Positions 42,983-52,437 are shown, numbered from the stretch's first letter. The stretch: DNA of 64,000 nt from Haloarcula argentinensis DSM 12282 (GCA_000336895.1 AOLX01000015.1:245186-309185); one strand, 5' to 3'. Translations and numbers: made by a program. The notes: generated by a model not told the origin, from the sequence alone.

Positions 42983-44848
42983 GTGGCCCGAGATCACGAC
43001 GGCGATGCGAAAGGTGCCGGCAGTGACCACAGCGAAAAGGCGACAGAGACAGCGGGCAGTCCGTCCCGCAAGCGAGGTCGAACCGTCCGCGACACTATCG
43101 AGCGTCGGGCAATCGTCGGGCTCGCGGTCGCCACTATCGCGCTGTTGCTCGGCATCTTCTACTACCCGGTGGCGACAGTCTTTATCGACAGCGTCCTCGT
43201 CGACGGCCGCTGGACGGGGCGGGTGTTCATCTCGATACTGCAGGACCAGTTCTACTTCGGGGAGCCGGCGCGGTTCCTCGCCGGTGAGCCGATAGCGAGC
43301 GTCATCGAAGGGGTCCTGTCGCCGGACCGACGGCTGGGCGTCATCGGCTTCACGGCGTATCAGGCGGCGTTGTCGACGGTCGCCAGCGTCGCCCTCGGCC
43401 TGCCGGCGGCGTATCTGCTGGCGCGCTACGAGTTCCCCGGCCGGCGGACGCTCCGGTCACTGACGATTCTGCCCTTCGTCCTCCCATCGATAATGGTCGG
43501 CGTGGGCTTTGTCGCCACATTCGGCCAGAACGGAACGCTCAATGCCGTACTCGGCGCGCTCGGTCTAGGTGAGGTGAAGCTCCTGTTCACGCTGGAGGCC
43601 GTCGTCATCGCTCACGCGTTCTACAACGCCCCGCTCGTCGCCCGTGTGACCACCGCCGCCTGGGAGTCCGTCGACGCCAGCGCGGTCGAAACGGCCCGGA
43701 GCCTCGGCGCGAGTCCTTTCCGAGCGTTCCGCGACGTGGTTGCCCCACAACTGTATCCGTCAGTACTGATGGGCGCGGCGCTGACCTTCGTGTTCACCTT
43801 CAGCACGTTCCCCATCGTCCTGGCGCTGGGCGGGTTCCGGCTTGCGACCGTCGAGGTGTTCGTCTATCGGCTCATCCGCGACCTGGAGTACGCCGAGGCG
43901 GCCGCGCTCGCACTCATCGAGCTTGGCATCTCGCTGGGCTTGCTGTACGCGTATCTCCGCTACGAGGCCAAGCATACCGTCCGGTCGCGGGGGATTCGAC
44001 CGCTGCCCCGCCGACCACTCAGGCCGCCGTCGCTCTCGGTCCGTGAACTGCTCCCCAGAATGGGACTCGCCGTCTACGCCCTCGTCGCGCTGGCGGTGTT
44101 CATCGCGCCGATAGCAAGCATGCTTGTGGCGAGCTTCAGTGGGCCGGAGGGGCTGACGCTGGCGAACTACCAGTTCCTCATCGACCGCCAGACGACCGGC
44201 GCGTCGTTCCAAGTCCAACCGTGGGACGCCGTCCGGAACTCACTGCTATTCGGCGTCGCCTCGCTCGCCGTTGCCCTGCCGATGGGCGTCGTCGTGGCCG
44301 TCCTCACGACACGGGATTACCGCGGTCGAAAGCTCGTCGACGCCGTCGCGATGGCCCCCCTGGCCGTGTCGGGCATCGTCGTCGGCCTCGGCCTGCTTCG
44401 TGGCCTCGTCTTCGGTGTCGAGGTGGGAGGCTCCCGGTTCGCCGTCGGTGGTGGCCTCGCCATCGTCGCCGCCCACGCCGTCGCCGGCTACCCGTTCGTC
44501 GTCCGGACGGTCGCGCCCGGCCTGGAAAGTATCGACCACACGCTGGTCGAGTCCGCCCGCGCGCTCGGTGCGCCGCGTGCCAGAGCGTTGCTTGACATCG
44601 AACTGCCGCTCGTATGGCCGGCCGTCATCGCCGGGGCCGCCTTCGCGTTCGCTATCTCTATCGGGGAGTTCTCGGCGACGATTGTGCTTGCCTCCGGGAC
44701 GAACCAGTTCACGATGCCAATCGCCATCGAGCGGTTCATCGGCCGGCGGCTCGGTCCCGCAACGGCGATGGGGGTCGTCCTGCTCGTGGTCACCAGCGCG
44801 AGCTTTTTACTCATCGATCGACTGGGAGGTGACGACGTTGGGTTCTAA
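42983..44848 (+). CDS. thiP: Thiamine-type ABC permease (double module)
   Basis: A 621-aa permease with two fused membrane modules of about six helices each. Both contain the EAA coupling motif: ETARSLGASPFRAFRDVV in the first and ESARALGAPRARALLDIE in the second. This layout is that of ThiP, which is also shared with iron FbpB types. The GTG start is used because thiB ends 12 bases before it, with no ATG nearby. A basic N-terminal extension of about 40 residues (KRGRTVRDTIERR) precedes helix 1. The last codons overlap thiQ. Confidence 0.85.
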   Translation: MARDHDGDAKGAGSDHSEKATETAGSPSRKRGRTVRDTIERRAIVGLAVATIALLLGIFYYPVATVFIDSVLVDGRWTGRVFISILQDQFYFGEPARFLAGEPIASVIEGVLSPDRRLGVIGFTAYQAALSTVASVALGLPAAYLLARYEFPGRRTLRSLTILPFVLPSIMVGVGFVATFGQNGTLNAVLGALGLGEVKLLFTLEAVVIAHAFYNAPLVARVTTAAWESVDASAVETARSLGASPFRAFRDVVAPQLYPSVLMGAALTFVFTFSTFPIVLALGGFRLATVEVFVYRLIRDLEYAEAAALALIELGISLGLLYAYLRYEAKHTVRSRGIRPLPRRPLRPPSLSVRELLPRMGLAVYALVALAVFIAPIASMLVASFSGPEGLTLANYQFLIDRQTTGASFQVQPWDAVRNSLLFGVASLAVALPMGVVVAVLTTRDYRGRKLVDAVAMAPLAVSGIVVGLGLLRGLVFGVEVGGSRFAVGGGLAIVAAHAVAGYPFVVRTVAPGLESIDHTLVESARALGAPRARALLDIELPLVWPAVIAGAAFAFAISIGEFSATIVLASGTNQFTMPIAIERFIGRRLGPATAMGVVLLVVTSASFLLIDRLGGDDVGF

Positions 44849-45980
44849 GGAGGCCCCAGCAGACAGTGCTGGCGTGAACCGGACTGGTCCGCCGGCCGTC
44901 GAACTCGATGGCGTCACCAGACACTACGGTGAGACGACCGCTGTGGAGGACCTGTCGCTTGCCGTCCGGGAGGGCGAGTTCTTCACGCTGGTCGGGCCCT
45001 CCGGCTGTGGGAAAACAACGACGCTCCGGCTCATTGCCGGCTTCGAGGACCCCACACAGGGCGAAGTCCGGTTCGGCGGTACGTCTGTCACCGGCGTCCC
45101 GCCGGAGGACCGCGACGTGGGCGTCGTCTTCCAGAACTACGCGCTGTTCCCGCACATGACCGTCGGGGAGAACATCGCCTACGGACTCTCGTTCACCGAC
45201 CCGCCGGGCGGCGGCAGCGCCGAGGCACGGGTACAGGAACTGCTGGAGCTGGTAGACCTCGGCGGCATGGCGGACCGGGACCCGGACACGCTTTCCGGCG
45301 GCCAACAACAGCGAGTGGCGATGGCCCGGGCACTGGCTCCCGGCCCTGACGTGCTCTTGCTCGATGAGCCGATGAGCGCCCTCGATGCAAAGCTCCGGGA
45401 GCGCCTCCGCGTGCAGGTCCGCGAGATCCAGCAGGAACTGGGTATTACGACGATTTACGTCACCCACGATCAAGAGGAAGCCCTCGCCGTGTCCGACCGC
45501 GTGGCGGTCATGCGCGACGGGACGCCGGAGCAGGTCGCGCCGCCACGGACTATCTACCGAGAGCCGGCAACGGAGTTCGTCGCCACCTTCGTCGGCGACA
45601 ACAACGTTCTCAGTGGTGCGGTAACGGCAGTACGGTCGACTGATGCCGCGGACGCTGATAGTGGACAAACCATCGCGGACGTGACGGTCGACAGTGCGAC
45701 GCTCTCAGTAGCCCTGGGAGCCGACAGTGACCCGACCTCGGCTGTCTCGCCCGGGGACCGGCTCACGTTCTGTGTGCGACCGGAGCGACTTGCTGTCGAC
45801 GCCGACCGGAACCCGTTGACGGCGACGGTCACGAGCGCGGAGTTCCTCGGGGAGACGACGCGTGTTCACCTCGACTGGGAGGGGCGAGAACTCCTGTTAC
45901 GAGCCGAAGATCCGCCGACCGACACCGTGGCAGTGGGCTTTGCCCCGACAGACGCACACATTGTCGACAGACGGTCGTAA
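44838..45980 (+). CDS. thiQ: Thiamine-type ABC transporter ATPase
   Basis: A 380-aa ABC ATPase. Walker A is GPSGCGKTT, the signature is LSGGQQQRVAMARAL, Walker B is VLLLDEPMSALD, and the switch His is in YVTHDQEEA. A TOBE-like C-terminal domain follows from about residue 240. It powers uptake with ThiB and ThiP. A perfect GGGAGGTGA (44824-44832) lies 5 bases before a TTG at 44838; the GTG at 44829 would overlap that site, so I prefer TTG. The gene overlaps the thiP end by 11 bases. A hairpin plus T-run terminator follows. Confidence 0.85.
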   Translation: MGSKEAPADSAGVNRTGPPAVELDGVTRHYGETTAVEDLSLAVREGEFFTLVGPSGCGKTTTLRLIAGFEDPTQGEVRFGGTSVTGVPPEDRDVGVVFQNYALFPHMTVGENIAYGLSFTDPPGGGSAEARVQELLELVDLGGMADRDPDTLSGGQQQRVAMARALAPGPDVLLLDEPMSALDAKLRERLRVQVREIQQELGITTIYVTHDQEEALAVSDRVAVMRDGTPEQVAPPRTIYREPATEFVATFVGDNNVLSGAVTAVRSTDAADADSGQTIADVTVDSATLSVALGADSDPTSAVSPGDRLTFCVRPERLAVDADRNPLTATVTSAEFLGETTRVHLDWEGRELLLRAEDPPTDTVAVGFAPTDAHIVDRRS

Positions 45981-45998
45981 GCTACCAATCCCCACGCC

Positions 45999-46021
45999 GA
46001 CACCGGAATGGTGTCTGTTTT
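45999..46021 (+). terminator. Hairpin and T-run terminator of thiBPQ
   Basis: GACACC (45999-46004) pairs with GGTGTC (46010-46015) around GGAAT, followed at once by TGTTTT. Confidence 0.6.
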
Positions 46022-46182
46022 AACCCACCTGTGGTTATCGCCGATATCAATATGACACGCGGTGCCGTCGCAAGTGGTCGAAACGGGCGTATCGGAGCGT
46101 GTCGACAGGGATGGCGGGAGTCGGCGTTTCCAGACTGGAGCCACGCCGGAGTCCGGCCAGATAGGCGCGACGGGGGTCAGTG

Positions 46183-47658
46183 ATGGTCGAGTTCGAACCT
46201 CGGCTGTTCGACGAGATCGACCCGTCTGAGCGGCCGTCACTGGGTGCCGCACTCGTGCCGATCGCGGGAATGATCGTGTTCCTCAGCGTGGGCCTCATTG
46301 CCTTCGACTTAGACCCACAGTTCCCGCTGTTCTGGGGGATTGCCTTCACCGGTCTGTTCGCCCGGTACCATCTCGGGCTCTCGTGGGAAGACCTGTACGA
46401 CGGCATTGCCAGTAGCCTGCTCATGGGCATGCGGGTAATTCTCATCATGTTCACCGTCTATGCGCTCATCGCATCGTGGATTCAGGCGGGCACGATTCCC
46501 AGCCTGATGTACTTCGGACTGGAGCTGTTCACACCGACAGTGTTTCTCCCGGTAGCGGCGATCCTCTCCGCGATAATCTCGTTCGCCGTCGGCTCCTCGT
46601 GGACGACGGCCGGGACGCTCGGGGTCGCACTCATCGGGATCGGGTCGGGACTGGGTATTCCAGAACCGATGACTGCCGGCGCGATTCTCAGCGGGGCTTA
46701 CACGGGAGACAAGCAGTCCCCGCTCTCGGATACGACGAATCTGGCCGCCGCGGTGACAGACACGGACCTGTACGAACACATCAACGCGATGCGAGCCGGG
46801 ACGCTCGTCGCGTTCACTATTGCCGCCCTCCTGTATGCTGGCCTCGGACTGCGGGCCGCCGGAACCATCCCCGCGGACCGCGTTGCGTCAATTCAGGCTG
46901 CTATCGAGAGTACGTACGTTGTCTCGCCGCTCGTGTTTCTGCCGGTCGTCGTGACCTTCGGACTCGCGCTGCGTGGCGTCCCCGCACTGCCGACGCTGGG
47001 AGCGGGAGTCTTTGCAGGCGTCGGGACCGCGATGCTCGTGCAGGGAACCAGATTCGGCGCAGCCTGGTCAGCGGCACAATCGGGGACAGCCCCGGAAACG
47101 GGCATGAAGCTTGTGAACGGACTCCTAGAGAGCGGCGGACTGACCGGCGGCGCGTGGATTGTGACGATTGCGATTGCCGCGCTGGCGCTGGGCGGACTGC
47201 TCGAACGGGCCGGCGTGCTCGCGGTGCTTTCCCACCATCTCGGGCGACTCTGCCACAGCGTCGCGAGCCTCACGGGCGTCACCGCTGTGTCCGCCGTCTC
47301 GATGAATATTCTCGCGGCGGAACAGTACGTGAGCATCGTCGTGCCGGGGATGACACTCGGTAATCTGTACAACGAGCAGGGGCTCAAGAGTCAGAACCTC
47401 TCCAGGGCCATCGAAGCGTCGGGAACGACGACGAGTGCGCTTATTCCGTGGAGTAGCGGCGGGCTGTTCATGGCCGGAACGCTCGGCGTCTCGACGCTGG
47501 AATACGCACCGTACTACTTCTTCGGCTTTCTTTCGCCGCTCGTGCTCCTGTTCATGGGGGTGACCGGCTGGCAGATCGTCTATGCGGACCGGACTGATGC
47601 CGACGATCCCGCCGTGCAGTCCGGTGGCACTGGGTCGGTGACCGCTGGCGAAGACTAA
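46183..47658 (+). CDS. nhaC: NhaC-family Na+/H+ antiporter (second copy)
   Basis: A 491-aa polytopic membrane protein. NhaC hallmarks are FAVGSSWTTAGTLGVALIGIG, SGAYTGDKQSPLSDTTNLA and MNILAAEQYVSIVVPG. It is shorter than the protein at 7835 and only distantly similar, so the two are ancient paralogues with perhaps different ion or substrate preference; MleN-type malate/lactate antiporters share this fold. The ATG at 46183 overlaps the TGA of a possible 43-codon leader ORF (46052-46183). It is transcribed away from thiBPQ but after its terminator. Confidence 0.85.
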   Translation: MVEFEPRLFDEIDPSERPSLGAALVPIAGMIVFLSVGLIAFDLDPQFPLFWGIAFTGLFARYHLGLSWEDLYDGIASSLLMGMRVILIMFTVYALIASWIQAGTIPSLMYFGLELFTPTVFLPVAAILSAIISFAVGSSWTTAGTLGVALIGIGSGLGIPEPMTAGAILSGAYTGDKQSPLSDTTNLAAAVTDTDLYEHINAMRAGTLVAFTIAALLYAGLGLRAAGTIPADRVASIQAAIESTYVVSPLVFLPVVVTFGLALRGVPALPTLGAGVFAGVGTAMLVQGTRFGAAWSAAQSGTAPETGMKLVNGLLESGGLTGGAWIVTIAIAALALGGLLERAGVLAVLSHHLGRLCHSVASLTGVTAVSAVSMNILAAEQYVSIVVPGMTLGNLYNEQGLKSQNLSRAIEASGTTTSALIPWSSGGLFMAGTLGVSTLEYAPYYFFGFLSPLVLLFMGVTGWQIVYADRTDADDPAVQSGGTGSVTAGED

Positions 47659-47779
47659 GCGGTCTTGCACTACCGACAGTAGAGGGTGATGACTGGAACC
47701 GGATTGTGATGGAGGCTGTTCGGTCGTGCGTGCGCGTGTGCGCGAAGCCCTGATAAGTCCACAGCGCCTACTGTCAGTG

Positions 47780-49603
47780 ATGACACCAGAGAAGCCATCC
47801 GCTGACGGCGAGCAGACCGCCGATGGTCGGGCGAGCGACGCAGGCCCGGCGGTCGACTACGAGACGGTGTCGGTCCCAGTGCTGGTCGTCGGCGCTGGCG
47901 CTGCCGGGGCGAGGGTCGCTATCGGACTCGCCGAAAACGGCGTCGAACCGCTGGTCATCGGCAAGCGGGACCACGGCGACGCCCATACCACGTGGGCGGC
48001 CGGCGGTATCAACGCCTCGCTGGGGTCGCTCGACCCCGAGGACGACTGGACCATCCACGCGGCGGATACGCTGGACGAGGGCCATTTCATCAACGACCCG
48101 AAGGCTGTCGAGCTAACGGCCAAGCACATGCCCGACCGCATCCGGGAACTCGACGACTGGGGGATGCCCTTCGACCGCACCGAAGACGGGAAGATCAATC
48201 AGCGGTACTTCGGCGCGCAGTCGTTCCGGCGGACCTGCTTCGTCGGCGACCGCACGGGCGAAGCGATGCTGGATACCCTCGTCGACAAGGCCCAGAGCCT
48301 CGGAATCCCCTACCGCGACAACGTGATGATTACCCGCCTGCTCTCCGACGGCGACCGCGTGTACGGGGCGGCCGGCTACGACATGGAGAGCGGCGAGTTC
48401 GTCCTCTTCGAGTCGGACCACGTCGTCCTAGCGGCGGGTGGCTCCTCAGCCCTGTACAACCGCCACTCCTCGCGCGACGAGGAGAACAACGGCGACGGTC
48501 CGGCGCTGGCGCTCGACGCCGGCGCGTCGCTGATGGACATGGAGTTCGTCCAGTTCCACCCGACGGGGATGGTCGGCGACCGCTACGGCGAGGACTGGGA
48601 CGGCCGCCTCGTCACCGAAGCGGTCCGTGGCGAGGGCGGTCGGCTGCTCAACGTAGATGGCGAACGGTTCATGGAGGAGTACTCGCCGGACCAGATGGAA
48701 CTCGACGCGCGGGACGTGGTGGCCCGCGCCATCGCGCAGGAACTCCGCGAGGGCCGTGGAACAGAGAACGGGGGTGTCTATCTGGACATCTCCCACCGCG
48801 ACGACGAGTACATCAAATCGCGGCTCCCGCGGATGTACGAGCGGTTCATGGACCTCGGCGTCGACATCACCGAGAAGCCGATGGAAGTCGCGCCGACTGC
48901 CCACTACTCGATGGGCGGCGTCGACATCGACTTCGAGACAGGCGAAACCGGCGTCGACGGGCTCTACGCCGTCGGCGAGACGGTCGCAGGCGTCCACGGT
49001 GCGAACCGCCTCGGCGGAAACTCGCTCGCGGAGACGGTCGCCATCGGCGCGCTCGTCGGCGACCACGTCGCGGCGCAGGTGACAGGCGACGACCGCAACG
49101 GGGCCTTGCCGGATGGACAGCGCGCTATCGCCGAGCGTGAGTTCCGGTCGCTGCGGGAACTAGAGGCCTCGGATGGCGACGAAACGCCCGAGCAGCTCCT
49201 CGCAGACCTCGGCGACCTGCTGTGGGAGCACGCTGGTATCCTCCGCACTGACGAGTCGGTGTCGGCAGGGCTGGAGAAGCTCCGAAACCTCCGCGAGCGG
49301 ACGGGGAACATCAGCGTCGACGGCGACCGGACCAGTCTGTCGTTCGAACTCGCTGTCGACCTCTCGTTCAGCCTCACGGTGGCCGAAGCGCTACTGCTGG
49401 GTGCGCGCAAGCGTGACGAGTCCCGTGGCGCACACTACCGAGCTGATGCGCCCGACGTGGACCCCGAGTGGCAGCGGAACATCCTCGTGGACCAGGGAGA
49501 CACCAGACTCGAGCTGACGACCCGCGGCGTCGCCGAGCCGAGCGAGGAAGTCAGTGAGGCGGTCGACGTGGGGTACGAACTCGACTACCACCACCTCGAA
49601 TAG
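47780..49603 (+). CDS. FAD-dependent succinate dehydrogenase/fumarate reductase/aspartate oxidase family protein
   Basis: A 607-aa flavoprotein. The FAD loop is VLVVGAGAAGARVAIG. The flavin His-region is HTTWAAGGINASLGS, the dicarboxylate site has FHPTGM and the FAD C-terminal motif is GVHGANRLGGNSLAE. The C-terminal helical cap matches SdhA/NadB. It is not next to an iron-sulfur subunit (SdhB) or to nadA/nadC, so neither complex II nor NAD synthesis can be claimed. A soluble fumarate reductase or L-aspartate oxidase are both possible. A weak TATA-like CTGATAAG lies about 30 bases before the ATG at 47780. Confidence 0.85.
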   Translation: MTPEKPSADGEQTADGRASDAGPAVDYETVSVPVLVVGAGAAGARVAIGLAENGVEPLVIGKRDHGDAHTTWAAGGINASLGSLDPEDDWTIHAADTLDEGHFINDPKAVELTAKHMPDRIRELDDWGMPFDRTEDGKINQRYFGAQSFRRTCFVGDRTGEAMLDTLVDKAQSLGIPYRDNVMITRLLSDGDRVYGAAGYDMESGEFVLFESDHVVLAAGGSSALYNRHSSRDEENNGDGPALALDAGASLMDMEFVQFHPTGMVGDRYGEDWDGRLVTEAVRGEGGRLLNVDGERFMEEYSPDQMELDARDVVARAIAQELREGRGTENGGVYLDISHRDDEYIKSRLPRMYERFMDLGVDITEKPMEVAPTAHYSMGGVDIDFETGETGVDGLYAVGETVAGVHGANRLGGNSLAETVAIGALVGDHVAAQVTGDDRNGALPDGQRAIAEREFRSLRELEASDGDETPEQLLADLGDLLWEHAGILRTDESVSAGLEKLRNLRERTGNISVDGDRTSLSFELAVDLSFSLTVAEALLLGARKRDESRGAHYRADAPDVDPEWQRNILVDQGDTRLELTTRGVAEPSEEVSEAVDVGYELDYHHLE

Positions 49604-49641
49604 ATCGGACCCATACCACCACCTCCGAGCGGTTGTATTTT

Positions 49642-50013
49642 TCAGTCCCGGTAAGCGCAGTGGAAGCCAGCGATCTGCTGGTAGAACGTCGGAATCACGT
49701 CCGTTTGTAGGTCCGCATCAGAGTCGTCAGCGAACTCCCGGCGCGTGAACTCCCGCGCGTCTTCGATAGCCGCTTCGACGTGTGGCGGAACACCGGGTTC
49801 GTCAATCGTCCCAATGTAGGCCCAGATGAACGCTGCCTCCAGCGTGTCGAAGAACTCCGGCGTCGGTTCAAACTTGGGTTCGCCGTCCGCCGCGATTCGG
49901 TTGTACGTCCGGCTAATGAGGACGCTGCCGTCGTCGAGGCCGTGGTCGGCGAACGACTCCGTGGTCGTACACTCCTCGTCCGCGTCGTAGTCACGCGTAG
50001 TATCGCTTGACAT
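49642..50013 (-). CDS. Haloarchaeal hypothetical protein
   Basis: A 123-aa acidic soluble protein (MSSDTTRDYDADEEC...) with an aromatic, helical centre (FFDTLEAAFIWAYIGTI) and a C-terminal FYQQIAGFHCAYRD. It has no membrane segment or signal. The family is unrecognised. It converges with the flavoprotein gene (38 bases) and is divergent from the CapA-type gene. Coding quality is good across its length. Confidence 0.6.
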   Translation of the reverse strand: MSSDTTRDYDADEECTTTESFADHGLDDGSVLISRTYNRIAADGEPKFEPTPEFFDTLEAAFIWAYIGTIDEPGVPPHVEAAIEDAREFTRREFADDSDADLQTDVIPTFYQQIAGFHCAYRD

Positions 50014-50134
50014 ACCTTGACAGAGTGGCGGTAACCAAAAGTAACCAGCTAGAGTGTGTCTCGATACGACACACCACGGGTGGCTTTATACGGCACCGAA
50101 ATTCAAGACGGTCGCAGTCAACAGTGAACCTACT

Positions 50135-51262
50135 GTGGCTCCGACTCGCCGAACCGTCCTCGCCAGCGGCGGCCCCGCTCTCGGAAGCCTCACCGCAGTT
50201 TCAGGGTGTTTAGGTGCCGACGACGACGCGGACGTGGCGTGTCCGCCGTCGGTCCCGACCGACGCGTCGCTACGCATCGGGTTCGTCGGCGACGTGATGC
50301 TGGGCCGGAGCGTCGACGAACGTTGGCACGATGACCCCGACGGACCGACTGCCGTCTGGGAGTCGATGCTCGACCGACTCCAGTCACTCGACGGGCTGGT
50401 GGCGAACCTCGAATGCTGTGTTTCGGACCGCGGCGAACCACGGCCCGGCCGGACGTTCCACTACCGAGCGAGCCCGGAATGGGCAGTGGCCGCACTAGAC
50501 CGCGCCGGCGTCTCCTGTGCTGGACTGGCGAACAACCACCTGCTCGATTTCGGACCGGCGGCGCTCACCGACACACCGGCCCACCTTGCCGACGGCGGTA
50601 TCGCTTCGACAGGTGCTGGGGAGAGTCGAGATGCCGCGTTCGAGCCAGCGGTCGTCGACATCGCCGACCTCTCGGTCGCCGTTGTCGCAGTCACCGATCA
50701 GTCGCCCAGCTACGCCGCCGACGGCGACAGCCCCGGCACGGCCTACGCGCCGCTGGACCCGAACCACCCGCTGACTCGCCGCCGCGTCGGGGACGCGCTG
50801 GCGACGGCCCGTGACGCCGACCCGGACCTGCTCGCCGTCACCGCCCACTGGGGGCCGAACTGGGTGACCGAGCCCAGCGAGACACAGCAGGCATTCGCCC
50901 GCTGGCTGGTAGACAATGGTGCGGACGTGGTCCATGGCCACAGCGCCCACGTCGTCCAGGGTATCGAGGTGTACCGCGGTCGCCCCATCATGTACGACAC
51001 CGGCAACTTCGTCGACGACTACGCGATCAAGACCGGTTACCGAAACGACCGGAGTTTCCTGTTCGAACTGCACATCGAGGACGGGCGGCTGGCCGCGCTC
51101 GAACTCACGCCGGTCGAGAACGCGTACACACAGGTCGGATACGCCGACGAGGCGGTGGCTGAGTGGCTTCGTAAGACAGTACGAGAACGCTCTCGGCCCT
51201 TCGGAACGACTATAGAGCGCGACGGCCGGGGACTTCGAATCCCGCTGTCGTGTCCGGCATAG
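50135..51262 (+). CDS. CapA-family exported metallophosphoesterase-like lipoprotein
   Basis: A 375-aa exported protein. A Tat signal (APTRRTVLASGGPALG) ends in a lipobox (VSGC). The CapA/PgsA-like fold follows: FVGDVMLGRSVDE (metal motif), NLECCVSDRG, ANNHLLDFG, AHWGPNW and HGHSAHVVQGIEVYRGRPIMYDTGNFVDDY. Bacterial CapA proteins take part in poly-gamma-glutamate synthesis, and haloarchaea may make such polymers, but no capBC genes adjoin it. TTTATA (50086-50091) predicts an mRNA start about 20 bases before the GTG at 50135, which gives a normal signal peptide. Confidence 0.8.
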   Translation: MAPTRRTVLASGGPALGSLTAVSGCLGADDDADVACPPSVPTDASLRIGFVGDVMLGRSVDERWHDDPDGPTAVWESMLDRLQSLDGLVANLECCVSDRGEPRPGRTFHYRASPEWAVAALDRAGVSCAGLANNHLLDFGPAALTDTPAHLADGGIASTGAGESRDAAFEPAVVDIADLSVAVVAVTDQSPSYAADGDSPGTAYAPLDPNHPLTRRRVGDALATARDADPDLLAVTAHWGPNWVTEPSETQQAFARWLVDNGADVVHGHSAHVVQGIEVYRGRPIMYDTGNFVDDYAIKTGYRNDRSFLFELHIEDGRLAALELTPVENAYTQVGYADEAVAEWLRKTVRERSRPFGTTIERDGRGLRIPLSCPA

Positions 51263-51303
51263 CATCCGCTGTGTGTGTTTCCGGGGCGGCTCGTCGTCGG
51301 CTG

Positions 51304-52023
51304 CTACTCGTCGACAGCCACAACCGCCGCCATGATCTCGTCGACCAGCCGTGGGTTGTACGTCCAGACGCCCCGAAACGCTCCGTCCTCGGTTTCTTCG
51401 GCGACGAGCGCACACTTGTTCTGGTCGTCACCGTCGGCGTCGAACGCCAGCAACCACACCTGTTCGAGTGTGGAGTCTGTGAGCGGATGGAACGAGATTC
51501 CGGGAATCGCCGGCGGCTCCCAGTCGTCCTGTCCGTACACGTGGATGTCGAGGGCCGTGTCGCTGCTAAGCGACTCGTATCGGGTGCGCTGCGAGCGGAA
51601 TATCGACAGTGACTGGAAGCTCACTCGAAGGGTTCCCGCCCCGACGCGGTAGGCCCTGTCTTCGAACTCGTGGGACGTTGCGAGCAACTGTGCCGGCGTG
51701 AGCGATGACAGGAGCGTGTTCGCGAGCGCCGAGTGAAGAAGCTGTCTGCCCGGGTCACTGTCAAGGGTTCCGCTGTCGCCGATACCAGCCATCGGATCGC
51801 ACAGGAACGTCTCCATCGCTGTGAGCGGGACTGCCTCGGCGAACACACCGTCCCGACGGATGACGGCAAACGCGTTCTGGTGTCCGGTCGGGAGTTTCCG
51901 CCAAGTGGCGTCGATCCCCTGAGTTGCCAGCCGCTCGCCCACAGTCTTCGTTGCGGGCGGACCGTACACAGTTATCGCCACGTCCGAGTCCTCGAAGCGC
52001 CGGAGGAGGGTACGAACTGTCAT
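51304..52023 (-). CDS. DICT-type sensory domain protein
   Basis: A 239-aa cytoplasmic protein. It opens MTVRTLLRRFEDSDVAITVYGP, and residues about 130-239 resemble the DICT sensory domain (YGQDDWEPPAIPGISFH, then VWLLAFDADGDDQNKCALVAEE). DICT domains occur beside light- or signal-sensing modules in diguanylate cyclases and haloarchaeal regulators. No output domain is attached. It begins 10 bases after the stop of the DUF7344 winged-helix gene, so the pair is very likely one operon in which this protein senses and the wHTH protein acts on DNA. Confidence 0.65.
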   Translation of the reverse strand: MTVRTLLRRFEDSDVAITVYGPPATKTVGERLATQGIDATWRKLPTGHQNAFAVIRRDGVFAEAVPLTAMETFLCDPMAGIGDSGTLDSDPGRQLLHSALANTLLSSLTPAQLLATSHEFEDRAYRVGAGTLRVSFQSLSIFRSQRTRYESLSSDTALDIHVYGQDDWEPPAIPGISFHPLTDSTLEQVWLLAFDADGDDQNKCALVAEETEDGAFRGVWTYNPRLVDEIMAAVVAVDE

Positions 52024-52033
52024 CGGCCCACGA

Positions 52034-52414
52034 TCAGTCCTCGTGGTCTGTCTCGGCGGCATCCAGATCGGTTATCGTCGCCAGAACCTCGGCCGTAGAT
52101 GGCGACAGCGACACCAGCGTCGCGGTCCGCTGGACAGCGTCGTAGCTAATAACGCCAGCGTCATCGAGAACGGGAAGGTGGCGGTGGTGGAGCGCAGTGC
52201 GGGTATCGTCCCAGTTGGAGGCGTCGGTGTCTCGGCCACGTGCACTTGACCAGCCCACGACCACGTCAGTGAGTTCCGAGATTGAGGCCGAGTCGTGTTC
52301 GGCAAGGTACGTGTATATCATCCGCCGGGGCTCGGCTGCCAGCGCGCGTAATAGCGTATCGAGCCGCTCGGACGAGAGTCCCGGCGTCTCCACGGGCTGT
52401 TCGTGCTGATCCAT
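52034..52414 (-). CDS. DUF7344-type winged-helix regulator
   Basis: A 126-aa DNA-binding protein. SSERLDTLLRALAAEPRRMIYTYLAEHDSASIS is a standard haloarchaeal DUF7344 wHTH start, then ALHHRHLPVLDDAGVISYDAV gives the recognition helix and wing, and TATLVSLSPSTAEVL ends the domain. It should control genes together with the DICT protein encoded next to it. A TATA (52438-52447) is centred 28 bases before ATG 52414, which favours that start over the upstream TTG. It is divergent from aIF2-beta, 97 bases away. Confidence 0.8.
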   Translation of the reverse strand: MDQHEQPVETPGLSSERLDTLLRALAAEPRRMIYTYLAEHDSASISELTDVVVGWSSARGRDTDASNWDDTRTALHHRHLPVLDDAGVISYDAVQRTATLVSLSPSTAEVLATITDLDAAETDHED

Positions 52415-52437
52415 GTCAATCAATTATCCACTCTCGG

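Noticed and set aside
46180..46215. tRNA-like T-loop string (GTTCGAACC)
   Set aside because: It sits at the start of the nhaC coding sequence; no acceptor stem, D-loop or anticodon arm can be paired around it.
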